A stretch of DNA of 64,000 bases from an uncultured Tenacibaculum sp. (GTDB lineage Bacteria > Bacteroidota > Bacteroidia > Flavobacteriales > Flavobacteriaceae), in contig NZ_CANMAX010000007.1 of NCBI RefSeq assembly GCF_947495995.1, forward strand, positions 126,001 through 190,000, in the 5' to 3' direction. A program made the position numbers and the translations under genes. The notes under the pieces were generated by a model. It made no database searches. It was given only the letters and a program-made list of their open reading frames with translations, and was not told the origin of the DNA. Positions 9,279 through 18,350 of the stretch are shown in pieces (the stretch's first letter is position 1; each line of letters starts with the position of its first letter).

Positions 9279-10574
9279 TTATTTACTTTCAATTTTTATA
9301 TCTAACCATCTTTCCAAAGTAGCGCAAAGTCTTTTATAATTTGCTTCAGTCATATTTTTAATACGAGCACTTCCATGATGTTTTCCTTTCATCATAAACC
9401 ATTCAGAATCTAATTTATCGTTTTCTGGAACAGCACAAGCAGTCCAAGTATCCATTTCACCATAGATATAAATAAATTTATTTCCATCAGTTTGAGTCCA
9501 ACGATGTAACTTATCTAAAAGACGACCATCAAAATCAGCTTTCATTTTATTTGGAAGAAAAGTTGCATGCGGATTTTTGTCTTTTGGTAAACTAACTAAT
9601 AGATCTTTAAAATCTTTTATTTGATATCCGTAGTAACCCATTTCGGTTGCTGCTTGATAGTAATGTGAACCATATTTTTTTATGGATTTATCATTAAATA
9701 AAGAAATAGGATCAACTGTGAAAAAATGAATGACAATTTCTTCTAAAGTACTGTTTTCATCCGGAATTTCGTCACAATTATTTCCCCATTGCCAAAATCC
9801 AAACGGATATTCTAAAACAGCATATTCAAAAACTTCTTCTAACGAAAGATACGTATGTTTCCAGCCAGCTTTCTCACTGTATAATTTAATAATATTTAAT
9901 ATTTCTTCTCTCCTTTGAAGCAATTGAATTTGATATTTTTTAATTTTTTCACGACACTCTTTTGTACCTACAGTATTTAAAAAATCGTAAATTCTGGTGT
10001 CTTCAAATGCATTGGTTAACGGAGCTACATAAGAGATGCTTGCATCAACATCATTTGGATAAAAATATTTATAAAATATAGTTGTAGATCCACCTTTACT
10101 AATTCCGGTACTAATCCATTTTTTAGTATAAATCTTATCAAATAAAGTTCTGATATGATGTAAATCTGCCGTTGCTTGTTTTAAATTAAGGTGCGTATAG
10201 TTTAAAGTTTCAGGTTGACTTTCACCAAAATAACGATGCTCAACATTAATTTGATTCGCATTTAAAATCTTTGTTACTTCGTTTTTACGATTCTTTTTCA
10301 TTTGATATCCTTGTGTTACAATAACTGTTGGATTATCAAAACCTTGATGTGTAAGATAAACTTTTTGAAAGAAGAAACCTTTTTCTGGATTTGAATGATC
10401 TATAGGTTGTTTTATTTTTAGTTTATAAGTAATGTCTGAATTTTTTGAAGACTTAATTTTTTCAAAAGTAACATCAGGTAACTGAGTTAATCGATCTTCA
10501 ATATTTAAAGATTGAGCAGTTAAGCATAATGATGTCCATAGTAGTAAGACTAAGGTCAAAAATTTAGTATTCAT
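9279..10574 (-). CDS. Secreted serine peptidase, S37 (PS-10) family
   Basis: A 431-residue exported enzyme (signal MNTKFLTLVLLLWTSLCLTA). The alpha/beta-hydrolase nucleophile lies in WISTGISKGGST (about residue 157), the acid in YIYGEMDTW (about 370) and the His in MKGKHHGSARI (about 397). The N-terminal stretch HSNPEKGFFFQKVYLTHQG and the HRYFGESQP segment are typical of Flavobacterial S37 tripeptidyl aminopeptidases, which trim peptides outside the cell. Full length; monocistronic. Confidence 0.88.
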   Translation of the reverse strand: MNTKFLTLVLLLWTSLCLTAQSLNIEDRLTQLPDVTFEKIKSSKNSDITYKLKIKQPIDHSNPEKGFFFQKVYLTHQGFDNPTVIVTQGYQMKKNRKNEVTKILNANQINVEHRYFGESQPETLNYTHLNLKQATADLHHIRTLFDKIYTKKWISTGISKGGSTTIFYKYFYPNDVDASISYVAPLTNAFEDTRIYDFLNTVGTKECREKIKKYQIQLLQRREEILNIIKLYSEKAGWKHTYLSLEEVFEYAVLEYPFGFWQWGNNCDEIPDENSTLEEIVIHFFTVDPISLFNDKSIKKYGSHYYQAATEMGYYGYQIKDFKDLLVSLPKDKNPHATFLPNKMKADFDGRLLDKLHRWTQTDGNKFIYIYGEMDTWTACAVPENDKLDSEWFMMKGKHHGSARIKNMTEANYKRLCATLERWLDIKIESK

Positions 10575-10623
10575 GATTGATTGCTATTTAATATTGCGTA
10601 AAGTATATTATTTATTTGATGTA

Positions 10624-11109
10624 TTACTTTTTCTGTGACATTTGTTTTCTTAAAAACTTCACCCAAAAGTTCCATTTGGTTGATTTTTGTTTTTCAATAA
10701 AGTTATTTTCTAACTTATCAAAAGCGTCTTCAATTAAAGCGTTGTGCAACGAACGAATTACGAAAAGCCAAAGAAAAGTAGTTTTTCCCACGGTGCGCAT
10801 TTCTATTGTATGTTTAATTTCTGTTTCTTCTTCGGATAATGCAGAAATTTCAAATTTATGAATTCCGTTAAATCCGTATGGTTTAGAAAATCTAAATTGA
10901 ATTAAATCAGTATTATATTTTTCTATTGAATATCGAATAGGACCATGACCGCCTTTTGAGCCAATTTTCACACCTTCTTTAAATTTCATAGCGGGCCACT
11001 TTTCTTTGGGCCATATTTTATCGTTTTCTGTAGCCAAGGTTTCAAGAAGCTTGGTGATATTAGTTTTAGGCTGATTTATTATTCGTTTGTGAATGTTTAA
11101 AACTTTCAT
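10624..11109 (-). CDS. SRPBCC-fold (polyketide cyclase/START-like) protein
   Basis: A 161-residue single-domain protein beginning KVLNIHKRIINQPKTNITKL. The middle holds paired strands (GPIRYSIEKYNTDLIQFRF, HKFEISALSEEETEIKHTIE) and the end is a long helix (ALIEDAFDKLENNFIE), the usual SRPBCC lipid-pocket layout. Ligand is unknown. No signal peptide. Confidence 0.7.
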   Translation of the reverse strand: MKVLNIHKRIINQPKTNITKLLETLATENDKIWPKEKWPAMKFKEGVKIGSKGGHGPIRYSIEKYNTDLIQFRFSKPYGFNGIHKFEISALSEEETEIKHTIEMRTVGKTTFLWLFVIRSLHNALIEDAFDKLENNFIEKQKSTKWNFWVKFLRKQMSQKK

Positions 11110-11298
11110 ATGTAGCTTCTTTTAGATAATAGCATCATTTTAAAACCATTTTCCTGTATTCATAGGTTTTTTCAACATGTTTTTCATGTTTGAATAACTT
11201 TCACCTTTTGAAAACTTTCGTTTATTATTAATCTTGTGTTTAGTGATCTTTTTGCTTTCGTCTTGCTCATGTTTCAACAACCAATATTCTTTTTTTTC

Positions 11299-11580
11299 TT
11301 AAATGATACGTTTTTCATCTTCAGATAATTCAAATAAGGTTAATGCATTAATAGCTCCTTCAGAAAGCTTTTTAATAGAATCGTTTATTAATATTTTCAA
11401 TAATCCTTTTCTATTGTCGAACTCTATGTTTTCTAAGTTTTCATAAATGAAAATTCTATTCTTATAATGCCCAGATTCAAGAATAGTTTCTAATGAAGAA
11501 ATAGTTTTTTTCTCAATGATTTTTTTAAGAATTCTATCAGGTATTTTAATATAAAATATTTTGAGTAGTAACTTTAACAT
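11299..11580 (-). CDS. Small helical repeat-like protein, possibly truncated by an in-frame stop
   Basis: A 93-residue basic, helical protein (e.g. RILKKIIEKKTISSLETILE) with a HEAT-like spacing of helices. It ends with SEDEKRII and TAA (11299-11301). The same frame stays open for a further 52 codons to a second stop at 11140-11142 and encodes a plausible charged tail (EYWLLKHEQDESKK, then KKPMNTGKWF). The gene may therefore be broken by a nonsense codon, or the tail may be a separate short gene. Family not recognised. Confidence 0.55.
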   Translation of the reverse strand: MLKLLLKIFYIKIPDRILKKIIEKKTISSLETILESGHYKNRIFIYENLENIEFDNRKGLLKILINDSIKKLSEGAINALTLFELSEDEKRII

Positions 11581-11654
11581 AATTGCAATTCTTTACTTAT
11601 AAATTTAATTAAAAATCTTGAGATTTTATTTTAAAAGCCGAGAATAGTTACAAG

Positions 11655-12212
11655 CTAGTGTATCTCAATAATATCAGGAAGTGTGATGTCTAAATGTTCA
11701 ATAATACTTGTTTTTAGAAACTCAAGATCATTTTTTAGATAATTATATTCTTTTTCAATTAGCGTAATAATTTTCTCTCTTTTCTTTATGGTAGTAATAT
11801 ACAGTTGACCAATACTATTTCCGTCTTCTACAAATTCAATTTCATAATTGATATCCAATATTTCGTCACAAGGGTAAAATTGATTTTCAATAGTTATACC
11901 GTTGGTGTGAATAGTTTTTTCTTCACTGGTTTCTTTTACATTAAGATACTCATAAAGTTTCTTTATTCCATAAAATCCTATTCCCCCAGATACTACATAA
12001 TTCACAATTCTTCCGTAAGGAATATTCAGAAAAACAATAGTCAGCAATGATATAACAGCTAATGATAAACCTAAAATTCCAAGAATCAGCTTTTGATTCA
12101 TGTTTTGAGCTTTTCCTAAGGTGATGTTACCAGAATCAATGTTGTAATCAAAAGTGATTTTGTATCGGTTAAGTTTTAGTTTCAGTATTTTAAAGTTACT
12201 TTCTGTTAGCAT
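11655..12212 (-). CDS. Hypothetical membrane protein with two helices
   Basis: A 185-residue protein. A basic N-terminal domain (SNFKILKLKLNRYKITFD) is followed by two membrane helices around residues 42-90 (GILGLSLAVISLLTIVFL, IVNYVVSGGIGFYGI) and a C-terminal soluble half rich in acidic strands. This is a PH-like/YcxB-type layout seen in several other small proteins of the window, but I cannot name a family with certainty. Confidence 0.65.
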   Translation of the reverse strand: MLTESNFKILKLKLNRYKITFDYNIDSGNITLGKAQNMNQKLILGILGLSLAVISLLTIVFLNIPYGRIVNYVVSGGIGFYGIKKLYEYLNVKETSEEKTIHTNGITIENQFYPCDEILDINYEIEFVEDGNSIGQLYITTIKKREKIITLIEKEYNYLKNDLEFLKTSIIEHLDITLPDIIEIH

Positions 12213-12338
12213 TTTAAAAATGAATAATATTTTTAAGTTATCTTGAAATGAAAATAATACTCTTTGTCAAAATTGATTAGAAACTATAGTAAGATCATTC
12301 TATAATTTCAGCTTTCATTTTAATAACTGATTTGAAAT

Positions 12339-13076
12339 CTAGTTATCATAAGAACCTAATAAAATAGGTGGTTTATTCCATTGTTCTTCTTTATAATCAT
12401 AAACAGTAAATACTTTATTAATAATGTATGTATGAAGTTTCGATTTAATAGAGTCAATTTTATGATCAGTTATATTTTTATCTATGAACAAGACATAGCT
12501 TGCGAGTTTTTCCTCCTTTTCATTAAGATTGGATAAAAAAAGAAGAGTTTCTCCTCCTAATCCATTTAAGTTTTCTGAAGAATCAGTCTTAGCAATAATT
12601 TTGTTGTTTTTGATTCCTATATAAATATTTAATCCATAATTATTTTCTTCAAAAAGAGTTAGTTTTTTCTGTGAGCTTTTTAAGTTGATTTTCATATCTA
12701 TTTTATGTTCTAGGTATTCATAGGCATTAGCTACTCGAACTAATTTTAATGATAGATTATTTAATTCACTTATAATTGATAAAGTATCTTTAGTAGAATT
12801 GAATTTATATGGATTTGAGTGTTTGGGTTTTAATATAGTTCTATCTCCTCGAATTAAAGTTTGTTCAATTTTGGAGTTATTTATATTCCATTTACAAGCG
12901 TACGAGAAATCACGGTATGGTATAAAGATCATCGAATCTTTAAAAAACATAATGTCCATATCAATATCCATTTCTGAAGTTGAAGTCCAGTTTCCAATAA
13001 AGTCTGATTTTTCTTTAGATTTTTTACAAGACTGTGAAGTGATAAGTACTATTATCAGTAAAACTAATTTTTTCAT
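12339..13076 (-). CDS. Hypothetical lipoprotein
   Basis: A 245-residue lipoprotein with signal MKKLVLLIIVLITSQSCKKS (Cys after the hydrophobic run). I chose the ATG at 13076; another ATG two codons upstream (13082) is possible. Residues 25-110 (DFIGNWTSTSEMDIDMDIMF) look like a lipocalin-like beta barrel, as in Flavobacterial lipocalin-like lipoproteins; the C-terminal half (DKNITDHKIDSIKSKLHTY) is separate. Specific role unknown. Confidence 0.7.
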   Translation of the reverse strand: MKKLVLLIIVLITSQSCKKSKEKSDFIGNWTSTSEMDIDMDIMFFKDSMIFIPYRDFSYACKWNINNSKIEQTLIRGDRTILKPKHSNPYKFNSTKDTLSIISELNNLSLKLVRVANAYEYLEHKIDMKINLKSSQKKLTLFEENNYGLNIYIGIKNNKIIAKTDSSENLNGLGGETLLFLSNLNEKEEKLASYVLFIDKNITDHKIDSIKSKLHTYIINKVFTVYDYKEEQWNKPPILLGSYDN

Positions 13077-13124
13077 AAGCATTTTAGAGAGATTTTAAAC
13101 TCTGAATTATAAGAATAAGTTGTC

Positions 13125-13547
13125 TTAAACAACCTTAGCTCTTAAGAAATTAACTAACTTGTTTAGAGAAGTATTCATTTCCTCGTCAATATTCCAATTT
13201 AATTTTCTGTCGTTGAATTCAAGTTGACAATATAAACCGTCTAGAACAATTGCGCCAGTTTTAATAGTTGCTACTTCAGTATTTAACAACTCGTTAATTA
13301 ATTGTGTTTCAGTTGTGTCTAAAGCTATTTTCTTTTCTGTTATTACTGGTGGATGTAGAACGTAATTTCTTTTATTGTCGTATGCTTCATCTAATGTTTT
13401 TAAAATCAAAGAATTTTGATCCTGATTCCTCTGTGTTACTGAAAAGCCATGAGTTAGTAATTGTCCTACTTCTAAATATTGAAATTTAGTATCTGAAGAA
13501 TTATATTCACTAGATAACTCTTTTATGATCTTATTGAAGTATTCCAT
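13125..13547 (-). CDS. Hypothetical protein, 140 aa
   Basis: A soluble 140-residue protein with no signal or membrane segment. It shows an alternating helix/strand pattern (KIIKELSSEYNSSDTKF, GAIVLDGLYCQLEFNDRKL) and a helical tail. I do not recognise a family. It starts 4 bp from the end of the upstream DUF6090 gene, so the two are co-transcribed. Confidence 0.6.
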   Translation of the reverse strand: MEYFNKIIKELSSEYNSSDTKFQYLEVGQLLTHGFSVTQRNQDQNSLILKTLDEAYDNKRNYVLHPPVITEKKIALDTTETQLINELLNTEVATIKTGAIVLDGLYCQLEFNDRKLNWNIDEEMNTSLNKLVNFLRAKVV

Positions 13548-13551
13548 TCTG

Positions 13552-14112
13552 TTATTTAATTAATTTTTCAATTTCTAACTGTAGTCTTTTCTCAGCTCCA
13601 ACAATATCTAGAATCATCATTTTTAAGATTTCTTTTTTCACCTTATCGGTTTCTTCAAAATTTTCAAACGTGAAATCTACTTGCTTTTCAACTCTACTTT
13701 TTAAGTTCTTTTTTCTTTCTTCAATATCAGCTAATGCCGATAATTTTTCATATTCGATTAATTCAATTTTAGAACTAGCAATTGCATTCCAAGAATTTGT
13801 TTTTATAGAAGGAGCATACACTCCGTTAGATTTTATCATAATATCATACAATGAAGTTTTATCATTGTTTAAATGAGTCATTATTGTATCTACTGCTGCA
13901 AGTTGTTTAGGAATTACTCGTTTTATGTCTAAAAGACTTTCCTCCAGTTCTTTTTCGATAGATGAAAATATTTGATCAAGATATTTTCTTTCCTTTCGTT
14001 CGTCGTTCCAATTGTTTATAAACAATGCAATTAGAATTCCGATAATTACAGGGATAATTTCTCTGATTATTTGCTTTATTTGAAGTGATATTTTTTTCTT
14101 GTTTTCTGCCAA
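13552..14112 (-). CDS. DUF6090 family membrane protein
   Basis: A 186-residue protein with the characteristic opening of this Bacteroidota family: a basic lead, then IIREIIPVIIGILIALFIN as a single helix, then NNWNDERKERKYLDQIF. The rest is a long cytosolic or periplasmic helical domain. The function of the family is unknown. It is the first gene of a pair with 13125..13547. Confidence 0.85.
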   Translation of the reverse strand: MAENKKKISLQIKQIIREIIPVIIGILIALFINNWNDERKERKYLDQIFSSIEKELEESLLDIKRVIPKQLAAVDTIMTHLNNDKTSLYDIMIKSNGVYAPSIKTNSWNAIASSKIELIEYEKLSALADIEERKKNLKSRVEKQVDFTFENFEETDKVKKEILKMMILDIVGAEKRLQLEIEKLIK

Positions 14113-14152
14113 CCGTATATGAATTGTAGTTCGTAAACTTTTACTGATAAAT

Positions 14153-14761
14153 TTAATGGTTAATTATTTTATCGCGTAACAAAATATTTTTTTTCTGTGA
14201 GATTATCGTTTTTATCTGTTCTCCTAGTTTATCAGCTTTGTCTGAGCCTTTCTCATTCATTTGAAAATTAAGTATACACTTTTTGTTGTTATTTTCAACA
14301 ATGTATAACTCAATTACTCTAAATGAACTTCCGAATCCTCTTGTATTACTAACATTACTGATAAACGATCTTTTTGTAATTCTAAAGTTTAGATTCAACT
14401 TAATTCTGGTTGTTTTAAAATTGGAGTTTTTGAATTCTATGTGAGAAGAAGTTACTTTAATATAATCTGTGGAAGTTGAGTAAATTCCAATAATGCCAAC
14501 TACTAATAACACTAATGAAAGTAATCCAAAAATGACTAATGAAATGGTATCAGATAGTTCGTTAGATTTTTGATTTTCTAAAAAACTAGTGATTGATATA
14601 TACGACATGAAAAGTCCGCCACAAAAAATTAAAACTAACCCAAAAGTCGATTTGTTTAAAAGGTTGAATTTTGACTTTATCACTAACTCTTCATCAGTAT
14701 TTATGACCTTGAAAGATATAGACGCAATAGTTTTGTTAACTTCTTCTATAAGTTGTTGCAT
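14153..14761 (-). CDS. Hypothetical membrane protein with two helices
   Basis: A 202-residue protein with two membrane helices (FGLVLIFCGGLFMSYISI and SLVIFGLLSLVLLVVGIIGI, residues 33-88) and a C-terminal soluble PH-like beta domain (SSHIEFKNSNFKTTRIKLNL). Unknown family. The gap upstream (14762-14866) carries a worn copy of the repeat described elsewhere. Confidence 0.65.
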   Translation of the reverse strand: MQQLIEEVNKTIASISFKVINTDEELVIKSKFNLLNKSTFGLVLIFCGGLFMSYISITSFLENQKSNELSDTISLVIFGLLSLVLLVVGIIGIYSTSTDYIKVTSSHIEFKNSNFKTTRIKLNLNFRITKRSFISNVSNTRGFGSSFRVIELYIVENNNKKCILNFQMNEKGSDKADKLGEQIKTIISQKKNILLRDKIINH

Positions 14762-14763
14762 AA

Positions 14764-14866
14764 TTTTTACAACATATTTTATATTATAATTCGCAATTTG
14801 ATCGTAAAGTTAGTCAAAAAAATAAGTAAACGTCTTTATTCAATATTTACGATGTTTGATAACTTT
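14764..14866 (-). repeat. Decayed attC-like remnant
   Basis: The spacer keeps recognisable pieces of the family A repeat: TACAAC at 14768-14773, TTCGCAATTT around 14791 and GTAAAGTTAG at 14804-14813. The inner hairpins and the right-hand GTT arm cannot be recognised. It lies between 14153..14761 and 14867..16069 and is the second trace met from the left. Confidence 0.45.
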
Positions 14867-16069
14867 TTAGTTCATTAATTTTTCAATAGCTTCTTTGTAC
14901 ATCTTTGCATTCTTCTTCTTCTCTGATGTTGCAATTTTATATGCTTTTTCTAAATAAGTTTTTGCTTTATCATTTTCTTTATTCTCTCTGTATGATATAC
15001 CTAAGTAGTAATTTCCTAAATGAGAAGTAGGGTAGAGTTCAACCCAATATTTACATATTTCTATAGCTTCTGATGTTTTTTTTCTTTGAAGCAATCTTCT
15101 TCCTATGTTTTTAAGACAACTCATACTATAAAGTCGATCTACGTTCGGATAAATTTCAAATCCGTATTCATTGGATAAATCTTGATAAAAAGCTAAAATA
15201 TTGTCTTTAGCCGATCCTTCTTTTTCAATTAATTTGGTGTAATCTACTAACCACTTTTCTTTGGGGAAAATGAAATCAAAAGCAGAGATTAATCCTGGTA
15301 AAATTACATCTGTATGACCTTCGCCTTCAATTGTTTCTGCTTTTGTATGAATTTTACGATTGTTGAATTTAGAAAGTTTTTCGTTGAAATCTTTGATGTT
15401 TGTGTGTATAAAAGGTTGTGATATTGCATCTTTACTTCCTGATACGACATACAAATAACTTTGATTAACTTGGTTTTTAGCATAAAGAGTTTCCAGTTTT
15501 TCTATAAGCCTTTCATTTTTTTCATAACCATCACCGATAATATTTCCTGCAGCAAAACAAATGTAAGCTTGAAATAAATTAGGTTTCTGTAAGAGTGTGT
15601 GTAAGCCAATTATTGATGATGGAGAAAAACCAATAAGCGTTTTAAAATTCGTAGTTCGATACTTTTCGCTGATTAAAGGCAGCACTTCTAACTCTAAGAA
15701 TTGTACAAATTTATCTTGATGATCTCCATAATTATATCTTCTATCTCGATTATTACTATATAGATTTGGTGCGAAATAACTTCTATGTTTTTCTCCCGGG
15801 CTTATCGAAATTACAATAGATTCTGGCATGCGAGAAGTATTGCTTAATTGATTCACAATTGCACTTGTTGTATTGAATAGTAAACCATCATCTAAAATTA
15901 AAATAATTGGATATTTCTTAGTTGATTTTTGATATTCATTTGGTAAAGCAATAGTAAGCTTTCTAGATTCATCAATATGTTTAGAGTCTATAGTTAAATG
16001 TTCAAGTGTAGTTTGTGCTAAAAAACAAGTTGTAAATAATAGAAAGAATAGTAATATTTTAAATTTCAT
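14867..16069 (-). CDS. Secreted esterase-like alpha/beta hydrolase with C-terminal TPR
   Basis: A 400-residue exported protein (signal MKFKILLFFLLFTTCFLAQ). Residues 25-265 are an esterase-D/IroE-like hydrolase: KKYPIILILDDG near residue 55, a nucleophile elbow TLIGFSPSSIIG (about 142) and His in EGEGHTDVI (about 255). The elbow reads G-F-S-P-S rather than the usual G-x-S-x-G, a known variant in this group. Residues 330-400 are TPR helices (YLGISYRENKENDKAKTYLE). Substrate unknown; periplasmic. Confidence 0.85.
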   Translation of the reverse strand: MKFKILLFFLLFTTCFLAQTTLEHLTIDSKHIDESRKLTIALPNEYQKSTKKYPIILILDDGLLFNTTSAIVNQLSNTSRMPESIVISISPGEKHRSYFAPNLYSNNRDRRYNYGDHQDKFVQFLELEVLPLISEKYRTTNFKTLIGFSPSSIIGLHTLLQKPNLFQAYICFAAGNIIGDGYEKNERLIEKLETLYAKNQVNQSYLYVVSGSKDAISQPFIHTNIKDFNEKLSKFNNRKIHTKAETIEGEGHTDVILPGLISAFDFIFPKEKWLVDYTKLIEKEGSAKDNILAFYQDLSNEYGFEIYPNVDRLYSMSCLKNIGRRLLQRKKTSEAIEICKYWVELYPTSHLGNYYLGISYRENKENDKAKTYLEKAYKIATSEKKKNAKMYKEAIEKLMN

Positions 16070-16120
16070 TGTTTTTAGATTTTGTTAACCCTTCATAACA
16101 AGTTGTATTCATTTAATCCT

Positions 16121-16561
16121 TTAATCTTTACTCAAAACAAAGGTTTTAAAAACATATTTCCAAGGCATAACAGTAATTGGAACTATAATTAAGATAAAGA
16201 TTTGTGTCCAATCTTGTGCTTCACTATTTACCAGTGTTCCGTTTTTCCATAGTGGATAGGCTACAAAAAATAACCATAAACCTTTATAGAAAATCATAAA
16301 AAGCATTATCGGTAACATTTTAAGTGTATTAAAAATACCTAATCCAGAAAGTGTTGTATATGCTGCAATTGAACACCAAGCTACAGCAATTTCAGGATTC
16401 CAATCGCCTTTGTGTGTAATTAATTCTGTCCAAGCATCTTTTGCAGCAAAGACAAACATGAGTAAAAAGAATAACTTGAGAATATAAATTTGTATTGGCC
16501 AAATGCGTTTGTATTTTTTAGATGGCTGAAATAAGTATTTGATGAAATGAAGTATTTGCAT
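16121..16561 (-). CDS. Small membrane protein next to a Crp-type regulator
   Basis: A 146-residue protein with four hydrophobic segments (e.g. LKLFFLLMFVFAAKDAW, MLPIMLFMIFYKGLWLFFVA). No recognised family. It lies 75 bp downstream of a Crp/Fnr-type regulator gene, with a 16 bp palindrome in between, and is the likely target of that regulator. Confidence 0.7.
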   Translation of the reverse strand: MQILHFIKYLFQPSKKYKRIWPIQIYILKLFFLLMFVFAAKDAWTELITHKGDWNPEIAVAWCSIAAYTTLSGLGIFNTLKMLPIMLFMIFYKGLWLFFVAYPLWKNGTLVNSEAQDWTQIFILIIVPITVMPWKYVFKTFVLSKD

Positions 16562-16610
16562 ATGAGTTCAATAAAACTAGACAAATATCTTTTTTTGTAG
16601 AAATAAAACA

Positions 16611-16626
16611 CTTCACATTTGTGAAG
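16611..16626. promoter_or_regulatory. 16 bp palindrome, candidate operator
   Basis: CTTCACATTTGTGAAG is a perfect 7+7 inverted repeat around two bases. It lies 50 bp upstream of 16121..16561 and just after the stop of the Crp-type gene 16636..17253. Its centre is about 33 bp upstream of a TATTTG box at 16584-16588, which suits a Crp-type site. It could instead be part of a weak terminator for the regulator gene, since a broken T-run follows on the minus strand. Confidence 0.45.
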
Positions 16627-16635
16627 AAATTTATG

Positions 16636-17253
16636 TTAAGATAATTCTTGTCTAATTCTACTTAAGCTTCCTGGATTTAATCCTAAATAAGAGGCTATAT
16701 AAATCAAAGGAACATTTTTTACAATCTCAGGATTCGTTTTCATCAACTTTACATATCGTTCTTTTCCTGATAAAGTTGTTAAGTCAATAATTCTTTGTTT
16801 GCTCGATTCTAAATGAAAATGAAGTACTCTCTCTGTATATTCTTGTGAAGTTAAACCTATGTGAGATGCTTTTTCAACATTTAGTTTGCTAATACGAAGT
16901 AGTTCACAGTCCGTAATGCAATGTAAATTTTCGTTAGATACAGTTTGATTTATAAAATGGTAATAAGAAGTAAAAAATCTCGGACCATTATTTATATCAG
17001 TGGTAACTTCATTACCATTTTCGTCGTGATGAAAATTTCGCATATGACCAGAAACAATAAAGTTATGGTATTTATGAATCGTACCTTCACTTTCTATAAT
17101 CGTACCTTTTTTTACAAAAATAGGTTCAAAGATTTCTTTACAATGCTCTTGATCACTTTCTGGAATCTCAACCAGATGTCTTACATAATCGAAGAAAACT
17201 TGAAAAAGATTAGCAACCTGATTTTCTGTTTTAATGATTTGATAATTTTTCAT
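16636..17253 (-). CDS. Crp/Fnr-family transcriptional regulator
   Basis: A 205-residue protein with an N-terminal cyclic-nucleotide-binding-like beta roll (IFVKKGTIIESEGTIHKYHN, VSGHMRNFHHDENG) and a C-terminal winged helix with recognition helix in ASYLGLNPGSLSRIRQ. No Fe-S cysteine cluster of Fnr is visible. In Bacteroidota such genes usually control the neighbouring operon; here that is the membrane protein gene 16121..16561. Confidence 0.9.
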   Translation of the reverse strand: MKNYQIIKTENQVANLFQVFFDYVRHLVEIPESDQEHCKEIFEPIFVKKGTIIESEGTIHKYHNFIVSGHMRNFHHDENGNEVTTDINNGPRFFTSYYHFINQTVSNENLHCITDCELLRISKLNVEKASHIGLTSQEYTERVLHFHLESSKQRIIDLTTLSGKERYVKLMKTNPEIVKNVPLIYIASYLGLNPGSLSRIRQELS

Positions 17254-17306
17254 GAAAGACTATACTGTGAGTTAATTACTTGTTTAAATATTATGAATTA
17301 CAATTT

Positions 17307-17753
17307 TTACTCGTCGAGTAATCTTCTATGATAATTAATTTGTCCAAGATGATATGTTAAGTGTTTGATTAAATGAACCAGCATATATTCATTTGAAGTT
17401 TTTTCAGCAAACTTTAAAATTGGATAGTCGTTTTTTAAACCGTCATCAGTAAGAAAAAGAAGTGATGTTTTTATCATTTCTTTTGTTTCGTTTATACTAT
17501 TGATCAATGTGTTTCTAGAAACATTTTTCTGAGAAAATTCTAGTTCTCGATTTCTAACATAATTGGTATAACCAAGTTCTTTACCAATAAAAGTATGTAA
17601 GTTTCCTATTAAATGTAAACTTAGATTTCCTGCAGAATTAGTAATAGTCTTATCTAGTTTCCAAATATTTCCTTCATCCTTGTAGCTTTCTAATTCTGTG
17701 ATTACATTATTTAATTCATTCTCAAAAAATGTAATTAATTCTTTTGCAGTCAT
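17307..17753 (-). CDS. DinB-like (DUF1572) protein
   Basis: A 148-residue four-helix-bundle protein of the DinB/YfiT superfamily. The metal-ligand histidines are visible as NLSLHLIGNLHTFIG (about residue 45) and HLIKHLTYHLGQINYHR (near the C-terminus). Related proteins are thiol-dependent transferases; this one's substrate is unknown. Confidence 0.85.
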   Translation of the reverse strand: MTAKELITFFENELNNVITELESYKDEGNIWKLDKTITNSAGNLSLHLIGNLHTFIGKELGYTNYVRNRELEFSQKNVSRNTLINSINETKEMIKTSLLFLTDDGLKNDYPILKFAEKTSNEYMLVHLIKHLTYHLGQINYHRRLLDE

Positions 17754-17783
17754 ATGGTAAGATCAATTGATTTATATTGGCTA

Positions 17784-17830
17784 TTTGATTATAAATTTAA
17801 TTAAAATACTTGAAAAGTCGATGTTCTAAG
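17784..17830 (-). repeat. Possible trace of family A repeat
   Basis: The spacer contains GATTATAAATTTAATTAAAA, which differs in a few positions from the GATTGTAAAGTTAATTAAAA core of the intact repeats. It is followed by ATACTTGAAAAG, close to the next part. The rest of the repeat is not recognisable. A similar fragment is present at 11599-11625. Confidence 0.3.
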
Positions 17831-17871
17831 TATAAAGTAAAGAGGAAGAAACTTACTCAGATTTTATGTAG

Positions 17872-18345
17872 TTATAGATTACTTAATTCAGTGTGAATTT
17901 TCTTTAGGTTAATTTCTTTATTTCCGTGTCCAGCAGTAGAAATTTTGACTATAGATTGTTTATCCGATATTAGAAAATAATTAAAGAAAGACAAAGAAGA
18001 AAAAGGCATATGTTTTATTTCAGAAATCTTTACATCCTTTAGGTTTATAATTGTTTCAGATGACTTTTTTGCTGGTTTAATATGTTTTGCGATCAGTTGT
18101 TTTTTATCCTGATCTAAACTTAAAGCTGTTAAATGAGTTCTATAATTATAGATAAAAAAACTAACTATAATAAGGGTACAATATACTATTAAAAATATTA
18201 TTACAGAATCAGGTTTAGGAAGTGACCAAGTTAATAGACTATTAAGTAAAATAGCGAAAAGAATTATTGGTGCTTTCAAAATCATATTCAACAGAAGTGA
18301 TTTGTAACTAATTCTCTCTTTTGCATTTTCAAATAATATTTTCAT
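17872..18345 (-). CDS. Hypothetical membrane protein, PH-like
   Basis: A 157-residue protein with two helices in the first half (LILKAPIILFAILLNSLLTW-like segment and FLIVYCTLIIVSFFIYNYR) and a C-terminal beta domain (KDVKISEIKHMPFSSLSFF). Family not recognised. It starts 5 bp from the end of the sterol desaturase gene, so it shares an operon with it. Confidence 0.65.
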   Translation of the reverse strand: MKILFENAKERISYKSLLLNMILKAPIILFAILLNSLLTWSLPKPDSVIIFLIVYCTLIIVSFFIYNYRTHLTALSLDQDKKQLIAKHIKPAKKSSETIINLKDVKISEIKHMPFSSLSFFNYFLISDKQSIVKISTAGHGNKEINLKKIHTELSNL

Positions 18346-18350
18346 AAGAG

